Below are positions 32,333 through 41,075 of a stretch of 64,000 nt of DNA, in pieces. The number at the start of each line of letters is the position of its first letter. The stretch's first letter is position 1. Position numbers and translations under genes: made by a program. The notes below the pieces were generated by a model. The model made no database searches and was not told the DNA's origin. It was given only the letters and a program-made list of their open reading frames with translations. The stretch is taken from assembly GCA_964373255.1 (NCBI GenBank), contig CAYJTG010000002.1:78700-142699 (forward strand). Direction: 5' to 3'. The DNA comes from JACPVU01 sp964373255. Lineage in GTDB: Archaea; Aenigmatarchaeota; Aenigmatarchaeia; GW2011-AR5.

Positions 32333-32482
32333 CGATTCATCCGATTGAATTCCATATTCGTATGATGATGGTCGACGTAGACATATACGTCTGTTGACGT
32401 ATATGTCAGCTAGAGGCATTGTCGACAGACAATGCCTCTCACGTCGACCATCATACTTTAATGGAATTCAATCGATTCATCC
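32333..32482. mobile_element. 130-bp palindromic element with 10-bp flanking direct repeat (MITE-like)
   Basis: The direct repeat CGATTCATCC occurs at 32333-32342 and 32473-32482. Between them is a long inverted repeat (GATTGAATTCCAT with ATGGAATTCAATC, then TATGATG(ATG)GTCGACGT with ACGTCGACCATCATA) that ends in two perfect hairpins: GACATATACGTC-TGTT-GACGTATATGTC and AGAGGCATTGTC-GACA-GACAATGCCTCT. This is the same three-way-junction plan and the same loop types as the element at 1261 and 43433. A 23-bp piece of its right arm recurs inverted at 35105. No protein is encoded. Confidence 0.7.
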
Positions 32483-32504
32483 ATCAACTGAAGCAAAAAC
32501 AAAG

Positions 32505-32513
32505 CTTATAAAG
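32505..32513 (+). promoter_or_regulatory. TATA box of thermosome gene, followed by hairpin-rich leader
   Basis: CTTATAAAG lies about 150 bp before the thermosome ATG. The predicted leader contains hairpins AAGCTTCTTT-GGA-AAAGAAGCTT and AAGGAAACC-TA-GGTTTCCTT, so a long structured 5' UTR is possible. Whether these regulate heat response is unknown. Confidence 0.45.
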
Positions 32514-32658
32514 ATTTGCATTATAGATGTGCATGGAAGTATACTAAGCTTCTTTGGAAAAGAAGCTTAAGCAAGAAAGCAAGAAATTTTTAGGAAGGAT
32601 TAAGTCTAGATTATAAGGAAACCTAGGTTTCCTTAATGTAGAATGGAGTTGATGATGC

Positions 32659-34311
32659 ATGGTAGGTGCTGGAAATATGGGAATTGGGCAGCCAATATTT
32701 ATTCTGCCAGAGGGAACTTTAAGAAATACGGGACGGGACGCGCAGACGAGGAATATAGCCGCTGCAAAACTTATTTCTGATTCAGTGCGAACAACGCTGG
32801 GGCCAAAGGGCATGGACAAGATGCTCATTGATTCTATAGGGGATATTACAATCACAAACGACGGCGCGACCATACTAAGCGAGATGGAGATAGAGCACCC
32901 GGCTGCTAAGATGATGGTCGAGGTGGCAAAGACACAGGAAGACGAGGTCGGTGACGGCACCACTACGGCTGTTATTCTTACAGGCGAACTCTTGAAGAAA
33001 GCCGAAGGCCTTCTGGAGCAGGAAATACACCCGACAATGATCATAAGGGGTTACAGGCTTGCGAAGGACAAGGCATTGGACATAGTCACAGGAATTAGCG
33101 AAACGGTTACGATCGATGATACCGCTACACTGGAAAAAATAGCCATGACAGCCATGACAGGCAAGGGAAGCGAAGCTGCTAAAGAGCCATTGGCAAAATT
33201 AGCGGTCTCTGCGGTGAAAATTGTCGCTGAAAAACAGAATGGAAAGGTTGTTGTCGACAAAGATAATATTAAGATAGAAAAAAAACAAGGTGGCTCGATA
33301 GACGACACAGAGCTCATAAAAGGCCTTGTTATAGATAAAGAAGTCGTTCATGCTAATATGCCAAAAAACATCAAGAACGCCAAGATAGCGCTTCTCGATT
33401 GCGCTTTGGAAGTCAAGGAAACCGAGACGAACGCCGAGATAAGGATAACAGACCCGCAGCAGCTTCAGGCGTTTCTCGACCAGGAGACGAAGATGCTGAA
33501 AGACATGGTCAAGAAGGTTATCGATTCCAGCTGTAATGTTGTATTCTGCCAGAAAGGTATAGACGACCTTGCACAGCATTATTTGGCAAAGAACAGCATA
33601 ATGGCTGCAAGGCGCGTCAAAAAGAGTGATATGGAAAAACTGGCAAAGGCTACCGGATCTAAAGTTGTCTCCACACTGGACGAACTTTCAAAGGACGACC
33701 TTGGCTTTGCCGGGGTAGTGGAAGAGCAAAAAATCGCCGGAGAATCCATGATATTTGTACGGGACTGCAAGGACCCGAAGGCAGTAAGCATACTTGTGCG
33801 TGGCGGGACAGAGCACGTTGTAGATGAAGCGAAGCGTGCCATGGACGATGCGGTCTTAGGCGTCGCCGGGGCGTTAGAACTCGGAAAGGTCGTCTACGGC
33901 GGCGGGGCTGCAGAGATAGAAATCGCACGCCGTTTAAGAGAATACGCAGAAACGATCGGTGGAAGAGAGCAGCTGGCAATAAATGTATTTGCAGAAGCTG
34001 TAGAAATAGTGCCCCGCACATTGGCGGAATCCACAGGGACCGATCCTATAGATATATTGGTGGAACTGCGCGCCCAGCACGACAAGGGAAACATCTTTGC
34101 CGGTGTTGACGTAATAAACGCCAAGGTCGCTGACATGAAAAAAAACAACGTAGTAGAACCTCTGAAAATAAAAACACAGGCTTTGAAGTCCGCAAGCGAG
34201 GCGGCTGAGATGATCCTTAGAATAGACGACGTAATAACCTCGAAGACACCGAGCATGCCTTCTGGTCCTCCGGGCGGCATGGGTGGCATGGGCGAAGATT
34301 ACGGGGAATGA
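32659..34311 (+). CDS. Thermosome (group II chaperonin) subunit
   Basis: 550 residues. The family signatures are all present: IAAAKLISDSVRTTLGPKGM near 35, the ATP motif DEVGDGTTTAVILTGELLKK near 97, and the C-terminal SPMPSGPPGG-type tail, here GPPGGMGGMGEDYGE. It forms a hetero- or homo-oligomeric double ring that folds cytosolic proteins with ATP. A second in-frame ATG at residue 7 is an alternative start. It is single on its strand, downstream of the palindromic element and hairpin leader. Confidence 0.96.
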   Translation: MVGAGNMGIGQPIFILPEGTLRNTGRDAQTRNIAAAKLISDSVRTTLGPKGMDKMLIDSIGDITITNDGATILSEMEIEHPAAKMMVEVAKTQEDEVGDGTTTAVILTGELLKKAEGLLEQEIHPTMIIRGYRLAKDKALDIVTGISETVTIDDTATLEKIAMTAMTGKGSEAAKEPLAKLAVSAVKIVAEKQNGKVVVDKDNIKIEKKQGGSIDDTELIKGLVIDKEVVHANMPKNIKNAKIALLDCALEVKETETNAEIRITDPQQLQAFLDQETKMLKDMVKKVIDSSCNVVFCQKGIDDLAQHYLAKNSIMAARRVKKSDMEKLAKATGSKVVSTLDELSKDDLGFAGVVEEQKIAGESMIFVRDCKDPKAVSILVRGGTEHVVDEAKRAMDDAVLGVAGALELGKVVYGGGAAEIEIARRLREYAETIGGREQLAINVFAEAVEIVPRTLAESTGTDPIDILVELRAQHDKGNIFAGVDVINAKVADMKKNNVVEPLKIKTQALKSASEAAEMILRIDDVITSKTPSMPSGPPGGMGGMGEDYGE

Positions 34312-34435
34312 AATAATTAACAGAAACAAACCGTCAGAATTTTTCTACTTCTCTCAATTCTTTTTTCTTAGTGTTTTTGTGAACCAAGTAGCATATAGTT
34401 ACAGAAAAACACTTTTGTTTGAACCGCTAAACTTA

Positions 34436-34578
34436 TATAGCGCCCCAAGAAACAATCTGGATACAAGAAAGAACAAAGTTCTTTCTGTACAGCAAGAGCA
34501 TAGCTCTTGCTTGTATTATATTTTCTTGTGCGCTATAAGTAAACCCATTTATAATACCCATTTATTTAATGGGTTTAC
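34436..34578. repeat. Bipartite palindromic repeat, inverted copy, with nested double hairpin
   Basis: Part 1 (34436-34537) is a stem TATAGCGC..CAAGAAA with TTTTCTTG..GCGCTATA enclosing a TACAA/TTGTA stem and two hairpins GAAAGAAC-AAA-GTTCTTTC and GCAAGAGC-ATA-GCTCTTGC around TGTACA. Part 2 (34539-34578) is GTAAACCCATT/AATGGGTTTAC. Its reverse complement aligns with 10637-10676 over 40 nt, with a G-C pair there replaced by T-A here. Part order is reversed, as expected for inversion. It sits between thermosome and the coiled-coil gene. Confidence 0.72.
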
Positions 34579-34618
34579 TTTATATATCCGATATGATAAA
34601 TAAAATCTAGTGAACACC

Positions 34619-35047
34619 ATGGAAGAGGACGAATACGAATTAGTGCCGCTCAACCCGCTGAGAAAGATGGAGAAAAGGCTTGACAAGCTGGAAAAGTCGG
34701 GCACGTCAAACGAGATGTTGAAGGAAATGGTAGACATACTCAAAGCCAACCAGCAGATAGTCGACGACATCGTCAGGATTAATTCTGACGCAATAAACAA
34801 GATAACAGAGCTGACGCAGGCCGTGAACGCAAGCGTCACAAAAGTCGACAATTTCATGAGCAGGATTGAAGTATCGGGTGAGGAGGCAAAGACACAGGAA
34901 GAAGGTGCTCCAACCGAAAGCAAGATGCCTGAAATGGAGGCAAGGCTTGACAAGATGGAGAAAAGGATAAACACGCTGATATTGTCAACGCTGGCTAAGA
35001 ACAAGCTGAGATCACTGCCAAGGCCGCAGCAAAGGCCAATGATGTAA
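34619..35047 (+). CDS. Coiled-coil protein at head of pilus locus
   Basis: 142 residues from MEEDEYELVPLNPLRKMEKR; a GTG three codons upstream is possible. It has two helical charged blocks (KMEKRLDKLEKSGTSNEMLK and MPEMEARLDKMEKRINTLIL) with a hydrophilic linker, and ends in a basic Pro/Arg tail (LRSLPRPQQRPMM). The order coiled coil, pilins, ATPase, membrane platform recalls archaellum FlaC/D/E-type accessory proteins, but no specific motif proves it. It is followed 88 bp later by the first pilin gene. Confidence 0.6.
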   Translation: MEEDEYELVPLNPLRKMEKRLDKLEKSGTSNEMLKEMVDILKANQQIVDDIVRINSDAINKITELTQAVNASVTKVDNFMSRIEVSGEEAKTQEEGAPTESKMPEMEARLDKMEKRINTLILSTLAKNKLRSLPRPQQRPMM

Positions 35048-35104
35048 ATCTAATTTCTGGAACTTTTATATAGCACCTATCACAAAATAGTCTTGACAGT
35101 GATA

Positions 35105-35127
35105 GAATTCCATTAAAGTATGATGGT
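35105..35127 (-). repeat. 23-bp fragment of the 32.3-kb palindromic element
   Basis: GAATTCCATTAAAGTATGATGGT-type sequence (23 bp) is the exact reverse complement of bases 32446-32468 in the right arm of the element at 32333-32482. It lies 8 bp before the first pilin start, next to a CTATCAC/GTGATAG inverted repeat. Confidence 0.6.
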
Positions 35128-35135
35128 GGTTTTAT

Positions 35136-35747
35136 ATGAAAGGCCAATCAGAGGTTATATCGGTCATTCTTATGACGGGTATACTGATAGGCGTTGTAGG
35201 GTCTGTATATTTCTGGGGGCTGCCGCTCATACAGAAGAACAAGGATATCGCCATAATGGAGAATTCAGAAGACTTCATGAGGAACCTCAACACAAAGATA
35301 AAGTTTGTGGCGAACAACGGAGGCCGCGACCAGATAAAAATGCTTCTGCCAGGCATCATAAAGTTTGACGTTGATTCAGGCAGCGTAGACCTTGTGATAG
35401 ATACAAAGGGCACAATCTATGCGACCGACTCTGAGATTCCGCTTGGAAGGAATCCGGAGTGCGGTGCCGACACGCTGAATTTCGCGCTTGGGGATCCGGA
35501 AACACTGTGCGTAAAATCCACCAAGCTCAGTAAAGACAACTACAGGACAACGTACACGCTGAAATACGTCAACCTGACGAACGAGGAATTGCTAAGGATT
35601 TTTAAGATAGAGCTGACAAAAAACCCTGTTGGCAGCTCGGCTGGCGGGGAGGACAGCAATGTTATATTTGAGCACCTAGTCACCAATGAAACAGTAATAG
35701 GCAACAGAACACTAATAAAAAGCTGGGTGCAAATTAGTATAGTATGA
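35136..35747 (+). CDS. Archaeal type IV pilin-like protein, 203 residues
   Basis: The N-terminus MKGQSEVISVILMTGILIGV is a class III-type signal: a short positive segment ending KG, then a Gln/Ser start and a hydrophobic helix with Glu near +3, as in archaeal pilins and archaellins processed by PibD/FlaK. The mature domain is a beta-rich globular head of about 170 residues (FDVDSGSVDLVIDTKGTIYA). The next gene overlaps by four bases. It probably forms a pilus or pseudopilus with the downstream ATPase and platform. Confidence 0.78.
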   Translation: MKGQSEVISVILMTGILIGVVGSVYFWGLPLIQKNKDIAIMENSEDFMRNLNTKIKFVANNGGRDQIKMLLPGIIKFDVDSGSVDLVIDTKGTIYATDSEIPLGRNPECGADTLNFALGDPETLCVKSTKLSKDNYRTTYTLKYVNLTNEELLRIFKIELTKNPVGSSAGGEDSNVIFEHLVTNETVIGNRTLIKSWVQISIV

Positions 35748-36184
35748 AAGGCCAGTACGGTGTTGTGCTCGAGGTCATGTTCATTCTTATAGGTGTGATG
35801 ATGACGGCCTACGTAATAACTACTTTCAGAACAATGCAGGTCGCCGCCGACGCAACGACCATCAACGATAATTTCAACGCAGCCGCAAACAACGTGCTGA
35901 CGGGCGTGGTCAAGGTGTCGAGCAACAATAATTCGCTCGTAAGGATAAGGGTGCCCGACAAGATATCAAATCATGTTTATAAAATATTACTGGACGGACA
36001 GAACAACGTGCTGATGCTTGTAAGCCTGAGCGATAGATCAATAAATGTGACTAGGCAAATTTTTAATATATCATCAGACAGAATAATTAAAAGCGAGGTA
36101 GTAAGCAGCAGCGTTATAATCGAGGCTGTAAACGAAGGCGACATAATAAGAATAAGAAGGCCTCCTGGATTCCAGCTCGGCTGA
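35744..36184 (+). CDS. Archaeal pilin-like protein, 146 residues
   Basis: MKGQYGVVLEVMFILIGVMM has a KG cleavage site followed by a long hydrophobic helix. The mature part is small and beta-rich (VRIRVPDKISNHVYKILLDG, NVTRQIFNISSDRIIKSEVV). Its ATG overlaps the stop of the preceding pilin gene by four bases, and the ATPase gene follows 14 bp later. It may be a minor pilin; the N-terminal motif is the only family evidence. Confidence 0.75.
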   Translation: MKGQYGVVLEVMFILIGVMMTAYVITTFRTMQVAADATTINDNFNAAANNVLTGVVKVSSNNNSLVRIRVPDKISNHVYKILLDGQNNVLMLVSLSDRSINVTRQIFNISSDRIIKSEVVSSSVIIEAVNEGDIIRIRRPPGFQLG

Positions 36185-36198
36185 ATGGTGTTTTTCAC

Positions 36199-37986
36199 AT
36201 GGAAAATAAGCGCGTCTTGTACTATAAAACGGCAATCGGGAAGAAAAAAATTATAATAGACGTAGCAGAGCTAACCCCAGAAATAATGCCTGAAAAAAAC
36301 GACATGACAATAGGCCAGATGAGCCCTGGATACATCGGAGGCGGATACTCTGGCACAACTGCTGTGCAGACCGTGCAGAAGGCGCAGGAAACCGACGAAA
36401 GCGACGACATGTTCGAGAGCGCGAACATACTAAAAGCCAATGCAATCGCCATTCCCGATATAGAATCGCCGCCGCCCGTTGAGCACCTGGGCGCTGATGA
36501 ACTCAAGATAACAAACATAAAATATCCGCTCATACCGCGGGAGCCAAAAAAAGGCGAGCAGGTGTACGCGTACGCCCACATAGTCTTCGACAAAAACCTC
36601 AGCGAGCTTGTATATTATGTTGTAGAGCCGCAGCTGAATGCCGGCGACCGGATAATGCTGAACGAGATAAAGGAATTTATCCAGGAAAAGCTTGACGTCA
36701 ATTTTGCGCAAGTCAGAAAGACCGACGCTGTGGCGTACATCGCCAACATATTTGACAGGGCTGCACGATACTTCAAGGTTACCTCCAACGTAGATGTTCT
36801 GAAATATTACGTCATAAGAGACTTCATAGGACTGGAGGCCATCGAGCCGCTCATGCAGGACAAAAATATAGAAGATATATCGTGCGACGGCGTCAACATA
36901 CCGATATACCTGTACCACCGCGACACAAAATTAGGGTCGCTGAGGACCAATCTCATGTTCACAAAAAAGGAAGAGCTGGACTCGTTTGCAAACAAGCTTG
37001 CAGAACGATGCGGAAAGACAATATCTGTTGCAAAGCCACTGCTGGACGGGACGTTGCCCGATGGCTCCCGAATACAGGCCACGCTTGGGAGCGACATAGC
37101 ACGGCACGGGAGCAATTTTACGATAAGAATGTTTACGGAAAAACCGCTTACGCCGGTGGATATGATAAACTTCGGGACGTGCGACCTGAAGCTGCTGGCG
37201 TACATGTGGTTTCTTATCGAGCACGAATCTTCATTCCTGATATGCGGCGGCACCGCATCCGGAAAGACGTCATTGCTCAACGTCCTGTCGCTGTTCATAA
37301 AACCCCAGCTCAAGATTGTGAGCATAGAAGACACAGCAGAACTCAAGCTGCCGCACTCGCACTGGGTTCCGGAGGTTGCCAGGACTGCTATATCTGAGGA
37401 GGGCAAGGTCGACATGTTTGAGCTTCTGAGAGAATCGCTCAGGCAGAGGCCTGACTACATAATTGTCGGAGAGGTGCGAGGAAAAGAGGCGTATGTATTG
37501 TTCCAGCAGATGGCGGTCGGGCACGCCGGCCTTTCAACGATACACGCTGAAAACTTCCCGAAACTTATGGACAGACTAACGACGCAGCCGATAAGCCTGC
37601 CGCCAAACCTTATACAGAATCTGGACGTCATCATATTCATAAAGCGAATGAAGCGTGGCAAGATATACAGCAGGCGCATATCAGAAGTCATAGAGATTCT
37701 GGGGTACAGAAAACGGAAGGGCGTTCCAATTATAGATGAGGTTATAAAGTGGGACCCTAAGACCGACAAGTATAGGAACATCAACAAAAGCGCTATTTTG
37801 AGAAAGATAGCTGACACCACAAGCATGACAGAGGCTGACATAAAGCAGGAGCTCATCAACAGGGCAAAAGTACTGAAATGGGCGCTGGTCCATAGTGTCA
37901 AAGACTACAGGAAGTTTGCCGCCATAATAAATCTCTACTATGTATCGCCTGAATTTTTGCTCAGCAAAATTGGTGGTGGCGCATGA
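36199..37986 (+). CDS. Type II/IV secretion-type ATPase (GspE/FlaI-like)
   Basis: 595 residues. The Walker A motif is ICGGTASGKTSLLNVLSLFI near residue 349, the Asp box is IVSIEDTAELKLPHSHWVPE, Walker B is RPDYIIVGEVRGKEAYVLFQ and the His box is AVGHAGLSTIHAENFPKLMD. The N-terminal 130 residues are a variable region with a Gly/Tyr stretch (GQMSPGYIGGGYSGTT). It is the hexameric motor for pilus or archaellum assembly. RBS GGTGTTTTTC precedes the start. It overlaps the membrane platform gene by four bases. Confidence 0.92.
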   Translation: MENKRVLYYKTAIGKKKIIIDVAELTPEIMPEKNDMTIGQMSPGYIGGGYSGTTAVQTVQKAQETDESDDMFESANILKANAIAIPDIESPPPVEHLGADELKITNIKYPLIPREPKKGEQVYAYAHIVFDKNLSELVYYVVEPQLNAGDRIMLNEIKEFIQEKLDVNFAQVRKTDAVAYIANIFDRAARYFKVTSNVDVLKYYVIRDFIGLEAIEPLMQDKNIEDISCDGVNIPIYLYHRDTKLGSLRTNLMFTKKEELDSFANKLAERCGKTISVAKPLLDGTLPDGSRIQATLGSDIARHGSNFTIRMFTEKPLTPVDMINFGTCDLKLLAYMWFLIEHESSFLICGGTASGKTSLLNVLSLFIKPQLKIVSIEDTAELKLPHSHWVPEVARTAISEEGKVDMFELLRESLRQRPDYIIVGEVRGKEAYVLFQQMAVGHAGLSTIHAENFPKLMDRLTTQPISLPPNLIQNLDVIIFIKRMKRGKIYSRRISEVIEILGYRKRKGVPIIDEVIKWDPKTDKYRNINKSAILRKIADTTSMTEADIKQELINRAKVLKWALVHSVKDYRKFAAIINLYYVSPEFLLSKIGGGA

Positions 37987-38840
37987 GCTATGCTTCTTTC
38001 AGCTACGGGATCTATGGGAATCTGAGCAGGGCACTAAAGCCATATTTTATTGACATAAAAGACGACATGCAGAAGGCGAATATCAGCTATACTCTGGAAG
38101 AATACCTTTCAATGGCGTTCTTTACCGTTACTGTAACATTTTTTGTAGAGGCCGTATTTCTATCATTCATGCTGGGGCTGTTTACAGAGCCGGCGCTGGC
38201 AATAATACTTTCATTTATACTGTCGTCGGGCATATCAGCGCTGCTCTTTTTCATCTTCTACACGTACCCGGCTACCGTGTCCAAAAACAGGGAAAATAAG
38301 ATTCAGAAGGTTCTGCCATTTGCGATATCTTACCTCACAACGCTTTCGAGCTCAAAGGCCCAGCCTATTGTCCTGTTCAAAACGATTGGCCGGTTCAAGG
38401 AGTATGGAGAGGTCGCAAAAGAGTTCAACGATATCGCAAGCAACATCGAGCTTTTCGGGCTTACCGCATCGGCGGCCATCAAGAAGCAGGCAAAGATTAC
38501 CCCGTCTGCCCAGTTAAGGGACATTCTCTGGGGCATCAACACCGTCCTTATAAGCGGCGGTGACCTGACGATGTACCTTAGAAACAAGAGCGAAAACCTT
38601 ATGAACGATTACAGGGGAAGAATAAAAAAATTCTCCCAGCAGCTCTCACTCTATGTGGAAATCTACCTCACGCTCATAATAGCGGGGTCTATATTCTTCA
38701 TAGTGCTCTCCTCGATTATTTCCACCCTCTCGGCGGGCCTTGAGACCGTAATCGTGCAGACGTTTGTTGCTTTCGTGCTGCTGCCGCTGATTTCAATTAT
38801 GTTTATTATACTTGTAAAGGCAGTGTCGCCGTTGGAATGA
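37983..38840 (+). CDS. Type II secretion F-domain membrane platform protein (TadB/C-like), first
   Basis: 285 residues. The cytosolic four-helix bundle typical of GspF/TadC (SSSKAQPIVLFKTIGRFKEY then AKEFNDIASNIELFGLTASA, LRDILWGINTVLISGGDLTM) is flanked by TM segments (FFTVTVTFFVEAVFLSFMLG, LTLIIAGSIFFIVLSSIIST and a last helix VAFVLLPLISIMFIILV). It is the inner-membrane platform that meets the ATPase. Overlap with the ATPase gene (ATGA) shows translational coupling. A second paralogue follows directly. Confidence 0.82.
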   Translation: MSYASFSYGIYGNLSRALKPYFIDIKDDMQKANISYTLEEYLSMAFFTVTVTFFVEAVFLSFMLGLFTEPALAIILSFILSSGISALLFFIFYTYPATVSKNRENKIQKVLPFAISYLTTLSSSKAQPIVLFKTIGRFKEYGEVAKEFNDIASNIELFGLTASAAIKKQAKITPSAQLRDILWGINTVLISGGDLTMYLRNKSENLMNDYRGRIKKFSQQLSLYVEIYLTLIIAGSIFFIVLSSIISTLSAGLETVIVQTFVAFVLLPLISIMFIILVKAVSPLE

Positions 38841-38846
38841 TTGAAA

Positions 38847-39776
38847 ATGAGAACCGACAAATTTATTTTGGCTATATCAGGCCTGATTTTCGCAATGCTC
38901 GTTATGCTTTCGATCGTGATTTCCAATACAACAATAGGCGCGAACCTTGTAATGCTGGGCGTTGCCGTCCTAACGGTGCCGTATTCTTTTTACAAATTTC
39001 TGGAGTTCAAGAAGGTAAAGGCGTACGAGAAGGAGTTCCCGAATTTCCTGCGTGATTTGGCAGAATCCCAGAGGGCGGGCCTCACGCTGGCCCAGGCTGT
39101 ACAGACTTCATCGAAGGCTGAGTACGGCTTGCTGACCAATGAGGTAAACAAGATAAACACGCAGCTTAGCTGGAATGTCTCCATAGAAAAGGTTTTTAAA
39201 AAATTCGCAGAAAGGATGGCTGGCAGCAAAATAATAGTAAGGTCGCTCATGATTATCGACCAGGCAAACAAATCCGGCGGAAACATTGAGGACACTATGG
39301 ATGCCCTGGCTGACAACATCGAATCCCTGCGCGACGTCCAGGCGGAGAAGTCGGTAGCCCTCAACCAGCAGGTCGTGATGATGTACGCTATATTTTTCAT
39401 TTTCCTTGGCATAAGCGTAGCCCTCATAAAATTCCTTGTGCCCCTCATTCAGACGCAAGAACTGACAACTACGATAGGGTTCCAGACGCTCTCGAACCCG
39501 TGCTCTGTATGCATAGGCAACGAGGGCCCGGAGTGCTTTGGGTGCCACACGCTTTTTATTGTGACCCAGGCGTTTGACTTCGGCAAAATAGAAGAGACAG
39601 GATCCTACTACAAGTCCCTGTTTCTGGTCATGATTGTAATCCAGGGAATATTCTCGGGCCTTATAGCAGGGCAGATAAGCTCTGACTCGGTTGTGGCCGG
39701 CACAAAGCACAGCATGCTCCTGCTGTTTTCCGGGTTTACCATGTACATGGCAATCATAAAATTAGGAATAGTGTAA
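38847..39776 (+). CDS. Type II secretion F-domain membrane platform protein, second
   Basis: 309 residues from MRTDKFILAISGLIFAMLVM; a TTG two codons upstream is an alternative. It has TM helices near the start, then the F-domain bundle (FLRDLAESQRAGLTLAQAVQ, KIIVRSLMIIDQANKSGGNI and EDTMDALADNIESLRDVQAE), then further TM segments. A Cys-rich extracytosolic insert, CSVCIGNEGPECFGC near residue 223, is unusual for this family and could bind a metal or form disulfides. Two adjacent F-domain proteins are typical of the archaeal/Tad system. Confidence 0.8.
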   Translation: MRTDKFILAISGLIFAMLVMLSIVISNTTIGANLVMLGVAVLTVPYSFYKFLEFKKVKAYEKEFPNFLRDLAESQRAGLTLAQAVQTSSKAEYGLLTNEVNKINTQLSWNVSIEKVFKKFAERMAGSKIIVRSLMIIDQANKSGGNIEDTMDALADNIESLRDVQAEKSVALNQQVVMMYAIFFIFLGISVALIKFLVPLIQTQELTTTIGFQTLSNPCSVCIGNEGPECFGCHTLFIVTQAFDFGKIEETGSYYKSLFLVMIVIQGIFSGLIAGQISSDSVVAGTKHSMLLLFSGFTMYMAIIKLGIV

Positions 39777-39805
39777 AACGACAAATATTTCACAAAATTA
39801 TTTTT

Positions 39806-40153
39806 ATGAAACTCTATCGCTTTAGTCCAATCAAGAATGAAAAAGAGCTTATCACAGTGATAAAATACGTCGCAAAGCAAAATACAAAACTCTGCAAAAA
39901 AGCAATCGGTAAAATATTGCCTATAACATCACTTACAATATTTTCTCATTATCAGGACGAATACCAAAGACTGGTTGGCATACTGCACAAATTGGGGAAA
40001 CTGTATAATGAACACAACGGACCTCGCATCACTTTACATAAACCGATTAAAGTGACGGGCCATACTATTACCTACTTGCGCATTCGTAAACCAGACCCGC
40101 ACCGTACGCAGGTAGGTTGCAGCGATTTTGACGTAGAAAACTATCAAATATGA
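39806..40153 (+). CDS. Conserved hypothetical protein, 115 residues
   Basis: MKLYRFSPIKNEKELITVIK then a helical middle and a beta end (RITLHKPIKVTGHTITYLRI then RKPDPHRTQVGCSDFDVENY). I recall the motif YLRIRKPDPxRxQVGxxDF from small uncharacterised proteins of uncultured bacteria and archaea, but no function is attached to it. It follows the second platform gene by about 30 bp. Its role in the pilus is only possible by position. Confidence 0.55.
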   Translation: MKLYRFSPIKNEKELITVIKYVAKQNTKLCKKAIGKILPITSLTIFSHYQDEYQRLVGILHKLGKLYNEHNGPRITLHKPIKVTGHTITYLRIRKPDPHRTQVGCSDFDVENYQI

Positions 40154-40280
40154 AATGATTGAGTTTTTTGACCCTAGTTTTGATGTTTTAGCTTATGTAG
40201 TAAGCGTCTAAAAATAGTCTGATTTTGTTAATTTTCGAGCAGCTTTCTCATATTGCTTCAAATCTCTGCATCTGTAAGCA

Positions 40281-41075
40281 TTACGTATCCTGAGTTCTTC
40301 GGCGCCTCGCTCCGCTCGGCAGACCTACTCGGGAAAACGAACCAATAAGGGTGTCCCTGCGCCAAGGGCCGCTGTCGAGGTCGACGCACAGAGGACCGCT
40401 GCAGGCGTCCGACCACGAGCCGACAACGGCAATTCCTGAATCTTTTCTGTAATTTCTTGACAATTCTTTCAGAGCTTGTTCTTCTGTGAGTCCTGTTTCC
40501 ATCCATCTCTTTATTGCTTTTTCGCTATCCTCTATTGTTTCGATAGGAGTTCCTGTAAGATGATTGTACACTCCATCACAGGTTGGCACTGCATACGCGC
40601 CGCCTCCTTTAGGAAGCCACACGAATTCTTCTCTTGTGGTCGGAGACGTCTTTATCTTCCACTTGTCGTCCTTTTGTTCAAACCCCCCAATATCTATGAA
40701 ATACTTGGCTAAAACATAATCTTTATCTTCTGGCTGTCTCATTCCTTTGGGAGCCTGGTCTCTCGATAAATATAAGATTCCGTCCTTATGCCATCCGCCC
40801 CGGCCTTTTCTGCCCTGCGCGTCTGCGTAGACAAGGGTAGCCGCATCTTTGACCGGCTGCGGCAGATTCACGTCTACACCCCATGCCAGGTCTCTTCCGA
40901 CAGTGTACAGGGCAACCCTCCATACCAACGGCATGGAATCAGTAGCTAATTCGTACGCCTTCTTGTTTGTGCCCAGACCTTCAATTAAAGATTCTGACAT
41001 TTCCAGTGCTGGTACATCAAATCCACTGTAAGCGAATCCAGGAAACTTTATTGTTGCTTTAGTTTCTGCCGACAT
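40281..41075 (-). CDS. Uncharacterised protein, 264 residues
   Basis: From MSAETKATIKFPGFAYSGFD; a GTG three codons upstream is possible. Features are GRDLAWGVDVNLPQPVKDAA, LYLSRDQAPKGMRQPEDKDY and WLPKGGGAYAVPTCDGVYNH. I do not recognise it. The extreme C-terminus (SGARRRRTQDT) is read from a GC-rich palindromic string (GCGCCTCGCTCCGCTCGGC), where the frame ending in AERSEAPKNSGYVMLTDAEI runs in parallel, so a frameshift or read-through end is possible. It lies alone between pilus genes. Confidence 0.55.
   Translation of the reverse strand: MSAETKATIKFPGFAYSGFDVPALEMSESLIEGLGTNKKAYELATDSMPLVWRVALYTVGRDLAWGVDVNLPQPVKDAATLVYADAQGRKGRGGWHKDGILYLSRDQAPKGMRQPEDKDYVLAKYFIDIGGFEQKDDKWKIKTSPTTREEFVWLPKGGGAYAVPTCDGVYNHLTGTPIETIEDSEKAIKRWMETGLTEEQALKELSRNYRKDSGIAVVGSWSDACSGPLCVDLDSGPWRRDTLIGSFSRVGLPSGARRRRTQDT

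Noticed and set aside
32659..34311. Intein or split gene in large conserved genes (thermosome, Topo VI, FtsZ, synthetases)
   Set aside because: All run at normal family length with uninterrupted motifs; no intein splicing motifs seen.
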